Assembly (NCBI GenBank): GCA_034401795.1
Contig: CM067366.1
Location: 81,105,391 to 81,169,390, forward strand
DNA from: Chaetoderma sp. LZ-2023a
Lineage: Eukaryota; Mollusca; Caudofoveata; Chaetodermatida; Chaetodermatidae
Direction of reading: 5' to 3'
Length of the DNA: 64,000 bases
The notes under the pieces are model-generated. The model saw only the letters and a list, made by a program, of their open reading frames with translations, did not search any database and was not told where the DNA came from. Position numbers and translations under genes: made by a program. Below, piece after piece: positions 37,477 through 49,250 of the stretch (positions within the stretch are counted from its first letter, which is position 1; each line of letters begins with the position of its first letter).

Positions 37477-38332
37477 GTGCTAAACGTCATTTATGATTTA
37501 CGAGACATTTACCAACTTCATGGAATGGCATATATGTCTGTTTACAATAAAGAGTATGAAGTATCAAACATTATAATGAAAGTCAGTGTCTGTACTAAGA
37601 CTAAAATAGCATTCTTGTGCTCCAGACCCTGCGTGCGCATCACATTAATGGAGGATCCAATAGGAGAATTAGATGAAACTCTAATCAGAGAAGCAGATGA
37701 ATCTCTAATCAGAGAAGTAAACAAAAATTCTCTGCTTGCGGTAGGTGAAAATAATCTTCTGCTTAGTAATACAGAAACGATGTCTACAGCACCAGTAATT
37801 GGCATGATTGGGGAATTCCAGAAGGAATATAAATTTGAAGATGAAATTACATCTCCAATCTATAGCAGGACTAACACAAATGATGACCATTTGAGTGGTG
37901 TCACAGGTACTACCAGTATGTGTACTGCTACATCCACTGCGGTAACTATAGTTCAATCTCTGCACGATAGCATCAGTGGCATAACAGTACACTATCAAAT
38001 GAAAATGGAAAGAACACTGCCGATGACACCAATGAGAAAAACTATGACATAAGTAACACACCAGCCAGCGAAAATAGAAAGAAAACTGCCAATGAGAACT
38101 ATCATAGTAAATAAGAAAGGATACATACATCTAAGGAAAATACTATGATCCTATCACAAATCCTACAAGACATCAAGACAATTAAAGCGAATAATGAGGT
38201 GTTGCAGTCGCAAATGCAGGCTCTAAAATCGAAGCAGGCAATCACAGGTTCACATCTGAAGTTGAAATCCAAAAGGAAATATGTAAACAAACAAATACAT
38301 ACGACAGAAATAACGTGTATCTAAGACAGGGT
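37477..38332 (+). pseudogene. CR1-like LINE ORF1, 5' part (left arm)
   Basis: A 191-codon ORF (37477-38052) and a following frame. Visible: acidic MEDPIGELDETLIREADESL with DE.LIRE repeats, then after a frameshift a coiled-coil-like MILSQILQDIKTIKANNEVL. It stops at the arm boundary (38332). The same protein on the right arm continues into the esterase domain. Confidence 0.6.
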
Positions 38333-39307
38333 AATTTTACAGGTAAGCTGTGGAATATTTAATCGTCGCAGAGCCGCATATTATTAGCTGGAAGTACGTA
38401 TGGCATCAACACCGCCCAGGCAAATTATTACCAAATATTCAACAAAATGTTTATTAAATGGGAAATCCATCAATGACATGGAATTCTTGCACTTGGCGTA
38501 TATTATGTAACCTTTTATGATGCCATACTTGAGTGACCGCTTGAATTCATCCATCCGATGGTCGTATTTACATATGTACTTCGGAACAGTAAATATATTG
38601 GAACAATATATGAACTGTGTCTTCTCCTAGAATTTTAGTCAGATTCTCTTCAGACATGGGCAGATTCTAGAACATTGTGAGATCTAAACAATTCCCCATG
38701 AGAATTTTCATATCGCCCTTGGGGTCAGGCATGGATCAAAATGTCCAATTTTCATGGTTAGCATAAGTAACCTCCATTTAATCAAAACACTTTTTTTATC
38801 CTTTAGGGTCAAGGCGATCTTTTCCATGCCAAATGTAATCCTATGAGAATTTCAACTATAGATTGTTGAACTGGGACAACACCTATACGTTATCGGATCA
38901 GCACCAGCCATGTTTAATGTGAAGAGGCCTTATAATATTCCTTAATGGCCGGACGTTGCAGATTTACAGTTACTATTGTAATATGTCGAGGTGAGAAATT
39001 CTAATTTAACAGTCCCGTAAAACCTGACCACGAGGAAAGCTTGAAAAAGCTTTCGTTCCACAAAATATATCAAACTCAAATTTGTTATATAGACCTATAA
39101 TGTAAATAGCGCTAAAGAACCAAAAACATGTCTGATTTTCTTGAGTAAATGGGTTAATATAAGACGAATGTCGAAACCCTTTAACATTCCGGTCATAAAG
39201 TATCCGGAATGTGGTTTTGCCATTACTTACTTTATCTGTGAGACATCCCCTCACAAAACATCAGAGCCAGAGTAAGCCTATTTGGGGCACAGGACTAATT
39301 AGTTTGG

Positions 39308-39391
39308 TGGGACAAGGAGAGAATGGATACTACTGCCTTACATGTTTTGTGGGACAAGGAGAGAATGGATACTACTGCCTTACATGTTTCA
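39308..39391. repeat. 42-bp unit in two perfect tandem copies
   Basis: Unit tgggacaaggagagaatgga…catgttt occurs twice with period 42 (39308 and 39350). The other copy of the block has the unit once (59334), so the duplication arose after the blocks separated. Confidence 0.9.
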
Positions 39392-39448
39392 TTACAGTGA
39401 AGGAGAGATATCCGGATTACAGGTTCAAATGGGTAAATTGCGATAATG

Positions 39449-39762
39449 AACCTTCCCAGTTTATTCATCCATCATATGATGTCATAAGCAACTACGTGAC
39501 GTGTAGGCTGACGTCATACTCATTACGTCATGAATGATTCGATTTAGCTGTTGTATATTTTGAGACTAATTTGACTGGGAGCTGTTGCTGCAATAGGTAG
39601 CAACGTCACCCAGTCAAATTAGTTTCAAAATATTGAAAAGCCTACTTGTATAGTTTTCTGGAAATTCATCGTCATCGAGGTCAGGAATCTATCGATCCCA
39701 AAACATTCGGGTTGGAGCCTAGGTAGAGATGCGTGGGGCCTAGCTAAAACTGGAATGTCCCA
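39449..39762 (+). repeat. Repeat family A copy
   Basis: It runs aaccttcccagtttattcat … tgacgtcatactcattacgt … hairpin ggagctgttgctgcaatagg … aaactggaatgtcc. Confidence 0.72.
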
Positions 39763-40039
39763 TTGCTGTGGCTTGATGGCCCTCATTTTGAGGGGCCGAA
39801 GGACTGTAACCCCGCTAACATTTGCCGTAATCCGTCTTGGGTAAAACGCGAAAATTCGTTAGTCACAAGGTGTGCGTGTTAATAATGCATTCATCATGCC
39901 ATGGGATGATCTTTTAAAGACATGTGATCACTTAACCTCGCTAAATCTGTTTTGACCATATTATTTATTTGGGTCGTAAATACAGATGAGATTTCCCATT
40001 AGGTATGGCTGCACAGTTGCACAGGATGAAGAGGAAATA

Positions 40040-42415
40040 TATTTCGGACCTAACTCATCAAGCTTATTTATTTCAATGTTCATCAAAAGTTTGTCTTTTT
40101 CAGAAAATCTAATTCGCTACCTTGGTAGTGTCTGTATTGGAATATACAAAATTCAATATGCACCCCCCGAATCGTTTCCAAAATATTAATATCACTTATA
40201 ATATTTTCCCATTCTCTTAAACATGTTTTCGTCTTCCCAGCTACAAAGTTGTTTATAACATTATCATGACTCAACCCCTCACTATGGGTAGCTAGACTAT
40301 TGACATGATGCAGCTCTACATCCGAGACATCTTTGCCCAGCCCCTACCACATGTTCCCCAACTTTGGTTTGTTTGAGTAGAATGGTTGGCTCGTTTTGCG
40401 AAAGAATATCTCCCATAAGACTCACTAGCACACATCCAAATCTATTTGCCTCCAATATCTTTCAATTGGTTTGGCAAGTCATCTCCAAATATCAAATCTG
40501 TTACTTATATAGTAGACTGATTCGTAGCTGAATTACTTTGGGTCCCATTGTGAACATCGGATTCTAGGATTAACTACCCTTAGATCCGTCGAGTACAATA
40601 TTGTATGATATTTGGTACTTGGAAAGTATTGACATATGTTTCCCAACACTGTGCATTTGAAATCAAAGCATTAATTTCATAAGGGTGAATATTTATTAAA
40701 GTATCATCATGTTACATCATTTGGGGATTCCAAGGCACCAGGAAATATAAGCCGTTATAGACAGGTCAGATGCGAAGCATGTATGAGCATGAATACTGAG
40801 CTATTATTATTACATCGCTGGAGGAAAACCGGATGACTGTTTTGATAGTGACCTATAACAAGTGCAAACATGTAGACTGAATGGCAGGATGACTGTTTGA
40901 ATATCTTGTGGAGAATTGTTTTGTAAACGAAAGGCTGGCAATTACGATCACTATGGGAAGAAACATTATGCTGTTCATATTTGAAATCAGTTTGATTGAG
41001 TTGGGCGTGAATAGCCGTTTTCGATTCGTGTTTAAACATGGTCATACATTGCCAGAAATAAAGAGATTGAGATTACCCACGTTAGGCCATAGAACCGGTT
41101 CTGGTATTTTAATATAAGAACAGAATGGCATGATGGTAAGACAGTGATGGATTAAATACTGATGAGTTTTAAGTAGACGTTCTCGGTAGATAATCGAACA
41201 GAGTCTTAGGGAACCACTGTGTAAGATAAGATTATGATGGTGGCCAAGGAGGACTGTTGAATAACGGGAACGGCCATACCAGAGTGCTAAGTAAACCAGT
41301 TCTATGTTCTATAATTCACTAGGGCGTGGTGCCCTATGCTGATTGCACAACTTGTGATCATCCAGGAATAACCCCTTACCAGGTTAAGGATCAGACATTA
41401 GTACGTCATGACGGGTGGTAACCATCCATTTTCCTGACTAAATGAGAATTGTACCATTGTAGTATCCTTCTTGGTTGATTAACGCTCTTATCACAAAGAA
41501 CAAAAGTAGTGGGAGCACAAAGTATGCGAACTATAGCTGTTGGTGAGTCTTGTCAAAGCAAGCAAAGTTTACATTATCTGTCAGGAGCCATCACTCCCAA
41601 AATGGTTCCCACAAGGTCCAAGATTGCACAACGAGGGGGCAAAGGGAAAATCAGAGTGAGAGTTTTAGGGGGAAATCCTTGGGATAGCCCAAAATGACGT
41701 CAGAGCAGAGGAACCACTTTATTTGTATTTAAGTTGGTATCTGCTCTGTTTTCAGTTATCTTTATACCATGGTTAGATCAGTGTGTATCTTTATTCCAAC
41801 CGGAGATCCGAGTTGTAAGCTTCGTATTGATTACAAGTTAGTATAGTCAGCAGCTTATAATTATTATCACGTTAAAAGTCATCTCAATTGTTGTACCAGC
41901 CTTCAATGTGGCCGTTGTAAATTATAGTAATTAATACAGTTATTAATTTTTGTATTACTTTCTAAGTCAAAGTGTTTTTAGTTTTGTTCAAATTTAAGTA
42001 AAGTGAAAGGAAGACCACCTTAAATTCTGGACCGCAGAAAAGGTCAGATTTAGTTTATAGAATAGATTTAGTTCCAAAGAGAATCGTGAATTCTTCACCA
42101 TGTAGACCCACTATACTGAGAATTTAAACTGAGTTTAAAGAGAGTTATTGATTGATCAGCCATCATGGCTTCAGTATTTGTACTCTTAATAATACAGTTA
42201 GAAGGTGAACCATTCACAAGACTCATTCAAATGTTCTGCATTGCTGCAGTGACCTTAGACTGCAGATAGTATGTAACATTGCTTCAATTCAAAGCATGGC
42301 CTAAGTGCTCGAGGCAAAATGTCAAACTTTGGAGCTGTCTTCAGCTCAAATAACATATCTTTACCAGAGGGGCTGGATGGAATCGGAATTAGCGAGATAC
42401 ACCTGCCAGGATGTT
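40040..42415 (-). mobile_element. DIRS-like element, copy 3, split by an insertion
   Basis: 40040-40575 matches 34690-35320 and 42125-42415 matches 35325-35610, in the same order as in copy 2. The extra 1.55 kb between is an insertion. Coding remains include NNFVAGKTKTCLREWENIISDINILE (as two segments) and PSGKDMLFELKTAPKFDI. Confidence 0.72.
40576..42120. mobile_element. Unclassified 1.55-kb insertion in DIRS copy 3
   Basis: Absent from copy 2. It contains a purine-rich tract (41632-41680), a tgacgtcagagcagagg motif, and a TATA-like gtatttaag near 41727 followed by possible leader sequence, which would fit an LTR fragment. No ORF or clear terminal repeats, so the class is uncertain. Confidence 0.4.
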
Positions 42416-42516
42416 GTAAGGTAACAGCGGTCAAACCTGGGTTTATTATCTTAATACTCTCCGTACACGCATGAGCCAATTTTCTAAAGGGAATTAATAC
42501 AAAGCGACAGTGTTGT

Positions 42517-42520
<4 letters not shown>

Positions 42521-42577
<57 letters not shown>
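42521..42577. repeat. (TA)n microsatellite
   Basis: About 28 TA units. Confidence 0.97.
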
Positions 42578-42583
<6 letters not shown>

Positions 42584-43059
42584 GGATGATGTCTAAACCG
42601 CTAAACCAATTTGTGGCTGCAGAATTATACTCTATCATTGATGTCAGAACAGTTCAAGTGGCTCAAAGGAGTCAGCTTTCTCGTATTTTATTAATGCCAA
42701 CCCTGTTTTTATATATAATATGTATATTATGTTGCACCACAGTGACACAGTGCCATAGTCTTAAATCACATATGTAACCACAATTATATATATATTTCAT
42801 GTATGTATTTTTATTGGTGCACTTATGACGAAAACTTGAATTTGAAATCTGAAAATATCATAAACTTATTATGGGCATTTATGGTACTGTTAAAACTGAG
42901 TTTATTAGAAGCTGTTTCTTTAATTCTACACATTCGAGTATGTATTCGAATATGAGATACATGCTTTTCAGTGTTTCAATGCATATAATGATGTAATCAT
43001 CATCATGAATCATCATCAATTACAAGGCATACGCCATTGGCTTATTACAGAGATGCAGA
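42578..43059. other. Non-coding stretch, no gene seen
   Basis: AT-rich with a short ATC repeat near 43000. No supported feature. Confidence 0.4.
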
Positions 43060-43215
43060 GAGAGTTTAGTTTGTGACTCGAATGTCGCGCGGATCGATTC
43101 CCGTTCGGGCCGCTGCATTGTGTAGCTAAGGAAATCACTTCACTCTGCGATGTTCCAGCACACCTGTCTGTAAAATAGATACCTGTGAGGGCGAGTAGTG
43201 TTGGCAACATAGAAT
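43060..43215 (+). mobile_element. tRNA-derived SINE fragment
   Basis: Box B ggatcgattcc (43091-43101) is followed by cattgtgtagctaagg, aaatcacttcact and ctgtaaaatagatacctg. This resembles the conserved post-tRNA tail of many marine-invertebrate SINEs (…ttgtgtccttgggcaaggcac, …tgtaaatgggtacctg). Box A is not clear, so the 5' end is degraded. Confidence 0.55.
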
Positions 43216-43564
43216 ATCGGCAAAAAGGTCAGCATGCGCCTATATACGGCAGAGGGTCTGTATGATCCCAACAGGAGTTAAGATCGAATCGAAAAGGCCC
43301 AACGATCAAGTGGTAACGTTGGAAAGCCTGCTGAGCACACAAGTGGAAGCATATTGTAAACCGGACCTATACCTATACTACACCTATATTGCCTCCATCG
43401 TTTTAGTCATCTTATTTCATTATATTTGTTGTCAGTTTGTATGATAATATACAGGCTAGTGTTACTTCATGTTTACCACAAAAATGCAGCCGTTATAGCA
43501 GTGGCATATCTAATTGGAATCACTACTGAGATCGATTTAGCCATATCTGAACGAGATTCTGGAT

Positions 43565-46019
43565 TCGAACCGAATCAACGCTAGTGTGGTACTGTATCAA
43601 ACGGTTTGGAGAAATCCAAATATATGGCATAAACAGGTTCTTTTGTATCTAGTGTAGTCAATATGTCTCCGAGATATTCTAGTAGCTGAGCTTTACATGA
43701 TCGGTAACGACTGAACCTGTTGAGAGATTCTACAGTTTTACAATACTATCCCTAACAAATGATTCAAGGATCGTGCACAAGGTACAGGTAAGTCTAATTG
43801 GTCTGTAGTTGTGTGGATCATTGTGGGAACCTGTCTTTTAAGTGCAACGCCCATTTGTGAATTATCAGATGTTAGGTAGTACACCTTCTTCAAAATTGAA
43901 AATGATGCACAAATTTAAATTAATTTCCTATTTCGATTAGTAATCTCACTGGTATCTTGTCCGGGCCATTGCTTTTACTAGGATTTAGTCCTTTCGATTT
44001 TATTTTCCTCTATAGCCATATGTGTTATTATTATATTGTCTGAAGTAGCGTCGTCGGCTCTAGTGTTGCCTTTGGCATGGCATGCAAATCCTCCAAAGCT
44101 AAATTACCTGAGAAAAGGTTGCTGAGATAATTTGATTTTTTTTTGTCGTGTGTGCTAACGGTGCCTATAGCTGGTTTATGTAGATCGCTGATTGATTCAC
44201 GTGTGACTATTTTGCTTTTTACATTAGTTCCAAAATGCTTTACGGTTGTTTCTCCTATCAGATGCCTCTTTCAAATGACTGTTTTGCTCATCTGATCGAT
44301 GTTATAACTTTGTTTCCCGCCGTCTTGTAAAGAACATAGTTTGTAGACCTTTTAGTTTTGTTATATTTTTGTATGCTCATTTCTTTAATGTAAGTGGCTG
44401 TGATACGGTGATGTCGATCTAGAACAGAGATGCTTCCTTCTGCCCTGTTGGCTTGAAGTAGGAATATAGTGCTCTTTCAACGGGATTAGTTTTCTATGCA
44501 ATACATTCCATGCTTCGTCTATATCGAGTTTGTCCAGATGCTGCCAATCCATAATTCCTATGTCTGCTCGCATTTTGGCATACCTATATTTATTCAATAG
44601 TAGTTTGGTTTTAGTTGTTTGCTTGGCATGGTTTAAGATGTTTGGGTGAAGCGAAAATTGGAGAACGTCATGGTCACTTATACCGAGAGGACATAGGTCG
44701 GTTATTTCCTGGACAATGTTTGGGTTGATTGAGGCCCAATAGATTTGATCTCTAATTTATCCGATGTAGTGTCGACTTAGTAACTAGTTGCTGTAGAAAA
44801 TCTTGTTAGTAGTATCCATATATGTATCATCTTCACTATCACATGAGAGTCCAATGCTCCAGTCAAAAGTTAAAACCGCCTACTATGTTTAACCGATTTA
44901 GAAGATCTTTATTATTTAGGTTGTTTAGGTTTGGACTTTTGTGGATGCTGCCAACAAGTATTTTTCTTTTTGATATGGTATTCATGTTATCCATACAGAT
45001 TTATTAAATTCAAGAATATTCAGTATATCACAATGTTTCGCATTCATTGATTTGTGAGTATAGATAGAAACACCCCTTAAAAGTCTACTATTCATTGCCA
45101 GGGTGTATTAAAAAATATGCAGTTAACGAATGTTTATGTTTCTATCTTTACCTAAATGCAAGGGTATATGCGAACGTGGAGTGGTTCTTCGTCTTCTTCT
45201 TCTTCTTCTTCTTCTTCTTCTACTTCTTCCTCTTTTTCTCCTTCTTCTTTTTGTTGTTTTTAAGACATGTTTAATAACTCCAGTTCCATTGGAGGAATCT
45301 TCTCCAGATTTGGAGGGAAGTATGCCGGTGGAGTCCAGAGCAGACTTGCCAATGGTAGCGTCTAGAACGCAACAGCAGCTAGGAACACGTGCATTTTACG
45401 CATTCTTCAATAATACTAGTGCTACTCGTGCAATCTTCCCCAAATGTGGATCGGCACTTGCCCATGTGGTTCAGAACACATATGCCAATTGTATGGCCAA
45501 GGACTAAAACACAACAGCCACAGCATTCAGTAACATTGTTTCCAAAATAAACATTTTGAAGCATTTTTCAATAACTCTAATGGGGCGATCTTTTCAGAAC
45601 TTGGGTTGACGTGTGTCTGTGGGGTTTCAAAGTGTTTTCAGCTGTGGCCTGGCTGAAAGATTTATCAGCGATGTGGGTATTGGACACATTTGTACTTGTT
45701 TGGTAGTGCGTCCGTAATTAGTGTGATGGCCGGACGAGTCATGTGTACCAGCGTTTCCAGTTTAGCCCTTCGTGTTGATTAGACTACCTGCATTTGTGTA
45801 TATACATGTTTTAGTTGTTGTGCGCTTTGGTATCTTATGTTTATAGACTAGATTAGTTTGGGAATGTGGTTCAGTAATTTTGTTTATATTGCTGTCTATG
45901 GTGTGTTGGTATGTTTCGTCAATTGGTGTGGGTGGTGACTTAATGCGTAGTAAACTGAAATGGTTTGATAGCTTCATTGTGTTTGGTTGAGTTTTGCAGT
46001 TGTTGGACTTATGCTTCAT
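43565..46019 (-). pseudogene. CR1-like LINE ORF2: endonuclease and partial RT
   Basis: Endonuclease remains: KTCIYTNAGSLINTKG at about 45770-45810, RLLRGVSIYTHKS, KILVGSIHKSPN and GGFNF. Then the linker WNVLHRKLIPLKEHYIP near 44480. RT: GLNPSKSNGPDKIPVRLL at about 43940-43990, DPHNYRPIRLTCTL near 43780-43830, and YAIYLDFSKPFDTVPH at 43605-43635, after which homology ends. A (CTT)n array at 45188-45250 interrupts the endonuclease. Many stops and frameshifts. The domain order and motifs fit the CR1/Jockey group. Confidence 0.85.
45188..45250. repeat. (CTT)n microsatellite inside the LINE
   Basis: Mostly CTT units with a few interruptions. It lies within the endonuclease region of the LINE. Confidence 0.93.
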
Positions 46020-46039
46020 CTCCTGCTATGTGTTGTTTG

Positions 46040-47200
46040 TGCATAGTAAAACTCATCAGTGCATGTAGGATAGCTGACTGCAGATAACATTTAATGTTGT
46101 TAGACAGCAAGCACATTCCATAATGGTTTGGGTGTGGATTATCCTGGAACAGCTCCTGCTATGGTTCTTCCTCTGGGCTGCTAAATAGATGGGTGCTACC
46201 TATGAAGTTGACCTGCAGTCAGTTGTTGAGGGATCAGCGCATATCATTAACGACGTATGTTAAATAATTGTCATGTCCGCTGGTTGGACGCAGTAAAAGC
46301 GACGAGATGAATATTTGTGTGTTAGGTGACATGGTTTTGATCAGATCAGATCTAAATAGTCACTGACCGTTCCCTCTAGTTTGCGTTGTCTGATGTCGTT
46401 GGTGCCAACATGGACGACAATCGCATCATAGTGGTTAGCTACTAGCAGCATCTCCATTCTGTTTCGCTTATCCTAGCTCCATTGAAAGAACGGACTATGA
46501 TGTTGATGTTATCTGTTAACATGTAGTGACTACAAGGCTTTCTAACAGTGAAACTACCGATTAGTAGGGTCTTTTCTGGCAGTGTCGCTTGTTGACTATT
46601 GCTATTCTGATACTGTCTTAGCTGCGCGTAATTTCCGTCGTGTGTATTTGTGTCTTTACATATTTCCTTTTGGATTTCAACTTGAGATATGAACATCTGA
46701 TTGCCTACGTCTATTTTAGATCCTGTATTTGCGACTGCAACACCTCATTATTCTCTTTAATTGTCTTGATGTCTTGTAGGATTTGTGAATGGATCATAGT
46801 ATTTTCGTTAGATGTATCCTTTCTTATTTCCTCTGATAGTTCTCATTGGGAGTGTTCTTTCTATTTTCGCTGGCTGGTGTGTTATTTATGTCACAGGTTT
46901 TCTCATTCATTGGTGTCATCAGCGGTGTTCTTTCCATTTTAGTTGCACGGTGTACTCTCATGCCACAGATGCTATCGTGCAGATATGTAATTTCACCTTC
47001 AAATTTGTATTACTTCTGGCATTCCCAAATCGTGTCAATTATTGGTGCTGTAGACACCGTTTCTGTATTAGCAAGCAGGTGATTTATCCATCTACTACAA
47101 GGAGATAATTTTTATTCACTTCTCTGATTAGAGTCTAGTTCTCTGATTGGATCAAGCATGGTCTGGCGTGCAAGAATGCTGTTTTAGTCTTAGTACAGAC
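46040..47200 (-). pseudogene. CR1-like LINE ORF1 with SGNH esterase-like domain
   Basis: Minus-strand order: coiled-coil-like stretch near 46740-46800, LPEKTLLIGSFTVRK (block I, GDS-like position) near 46550-46590, YDAIVVHVGTNDIRQ near 46390-46430 (the GTND block), and DNPHPNHYG near 46130-46155 (the D-x-x-H block). This three-block pattern is that of SGNH hydrolases, which are known in CR1-group ORF1 proteins. The Ser of block I is displaced (GSF in place of GDS), and frames change several times, so it is inactive. It lies directly upstream of ORF2. Confidence 0.75.
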
Positions 47201-47586
47201 AATGTCTCTCATTATAATTTTTGATACTTCATACTCTTTATTTTAAACAGACATATATGCCATTCCATGAAGCTGGTAATGTTTCGTAAATCATAAATGA
47301 TGTTTAGGACATAGAGATATTTTCATGAATGGCATAAATCCAGACTTACTTTGAAATGCGCAATTCATAGAAGTGGAATAGACGTCATTGCGCTATTGTT
47401 CCAGAGGATTCATTCCATCCAACATTATAAACAATGACTGCAGCATGGTGGAATATCCTTAGTCATTCCCTTCAATGACTACCTTGCAACTCTTTCTCAT
47501 TGCCTATTTCTTCTTAATATTTCGAATACTATGCAGATTAACCCCACTTGTGTCAACATAACACTTTAATGGTCAAACTGTCTTCA

Positions 47587-47712
47587 GACATGCTATTTGA
47601 AAGGCCTAGAGAAGAGTACTTTTGAATATTTACCATTACTGGTAAACGAGCCAGTCATTCTAGTGGTAAAATTTCAAATTTACTCTTCTCTGGGCCTGCA
47701 GATATAAACTGG
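47587..47712. repeat. Palindromic repeat family P, copy 6
   Basis: gctatttgaaaggcctagag … gtaaacgagccagtcattct … ctctgggcctgcag. One central arm is partly deleted. Confidence 0.7.
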
Positions 47713-48358
47713 CTAAGTAAAAACTTTAATTTTCTTTGCCATTACTCCGGTCAAGCCGGCAAAAGAATTTCAGTGGTAAATTTATAAAAAATAGTCTTCT
47801 AAAATTAAAATATCCTGAAATATAATGACCATCAAAATGTTTAATTGATATATCAAGTAGGATTTTGAGCGCTTTGAGGCGCTGTTGACACAAGAGGGGT
47901 TAATATACAAAGGATATAATTGTTTGCATTCACTTACGATAATTTTGAACACCACAGCTTCCGATACTGATCCTGATATCTCAGATAACGTGTTTCATTT
48001 AGGAAGGATCCTCAAGTTAGCGTTTTCGCATAATTTTCACCCGCTGTCCACCAGATAGAGCGACCAACTATTTAAAAATGGAGGCTCTAGAATTTCTAGC
48101 GGCACCTGGTGGAAAAGTGGGAGAAAAATTTTCGTTCACAAAGGTCAGCAATAGTGACATATTGGAAAATAAACCACCGATCCATTGGGATTAAATTTCC
48201 GAAATAAGTGAGGTAATTATTCCGTGACAAGAGGCAGTCCAATGAGAACGATATACCTGGTATTTTCCGAAATAGCCGCTGTATGAGAACAGCGCCTCGG
48301 TGGTTTTGAGATTATCCATACAATATATAAAGTTGTTCAAGAAAAGTATTTTATTATT

Positions 48359-48490
48359 GAATGTCCAATTGCAGGCCAATAAAACATTTTTTGAGAATTT
48401 AAATAGAATGACTGGATAGGTTATCGAGCTAGCCATTTCAACAGTAAATTGTCAAAAATACTCTTCACTTGGCCTGCAAATGGACATTCC
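48359..48490. repeat. Palindromic repeat family P, copy 7
   Basis: gaatgtccaattgcaggcc … aggttatcgagctagcc … ggcctgcaaatggacattc. Inverted counterpart of 36374-36505. Confidence 0.75.
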
Positions 48491-48939
48491 GCAATACCAC
48501 TGCAGAGGCCGGTTCTGGCCTGATCCATCATAAACATGTTAACTCATTCATGAGATGTAATCAAATAGCACAAAATGTTCAATGGCCATTCTCACAAACT
48601 ATTCTTTTGTGTATGTTCATGTACATACGCAGACATCTCGTATTATTTAATTTTACCCAAGCTGAAACAGTATTCACTTAAGTTAGAACGCACATTATTT
48701 CACAGCAATGACATACCATACTGGTTTCTGGTTTCTCAAATGCAGCTAGTCTGGCCATTCCCATTATGTGCATAATGCAAACACACAGCCTTGTCTTCAA
48801 GGTGACCTCAATGTAAACTCAATCTCACATACATGCAAACGATGTGAATGTATTCTCACATGCATGCACACAATGTGAAGTCAGCATTAGAAACACGTCC
48901 TCAATGTGAACTCAATGGATGAATCCAGTCAGGTATCTG

Positions 48940-49200
48940 ACGTCATAATCAATTACGTAACATCTAGGCTGACGTCACACTCATAAGTGGAACAGAATAC
49001 TCAGGCACCAAGCTGGAAAGTTCCATCAAGTGGATTTACTATTTAATAAACATTATGTTGAATACATTAAAACTACTTGACGAAGGCTGTGTTTTCACTA
49101 AAGACTTAATCAGGAACAACGTCATAATGACGTTTGGCATTATTCCTGATTAACTCTCTAATGAGGAGAGGGCCTTTGTATTCAACAGCGTATTCGCATA
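48940..49200. repeat. Hairpin element in the right arm
   Basis: Inverted copy of 35690-35970, with ttaatcaggaacaacgtcat and attattcctgattaa as stem arms and tgacgtcata motifs upstream. Confidence 0.7.
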
Positions 49201-49250
49201 GTATCTTTGAAATTGTGGTTCTGTGAATTCAGTTTTCAAAGTATCTCACT

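Larger units (their letters stand above)
35620..38332 (+). repeat. Left arm of a large inverted duplication
   Basis: The arm matches the complement of 46608-49250 over about 2.7 kb: same order of a 35690-35970 hairpin variant, family P copies, the segment encoding FGKYQVYRSHWTASCHGI, another family P copy, and a LINE ORF1 part. Divergence is appreciable by eye, so it is not recent. About 8.3 kb separates the arms. Confidence 0.88.
38335..40045 (+). repeat. Direct duplication block, copy 1
   Basis: It matches 58086-60050 in the same orientation, from ttttacaggtaagctg to gatgaagaggaaatatat. It holds a hairpin variant at its start (38340-38575), a 42-bp tandem duplication (39308-39391) and a family A copy (39449-39762). 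Confidence 0.85.
46608..49250 (-). repeat. Right arm of the large inverted duplication
   Basis: Complement of 35620-38332 with the same internal order. The left edge lies within the LINE ORF1, so here the LINE continues past the arm, while the left arm stops there. Confidence 0.88.
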
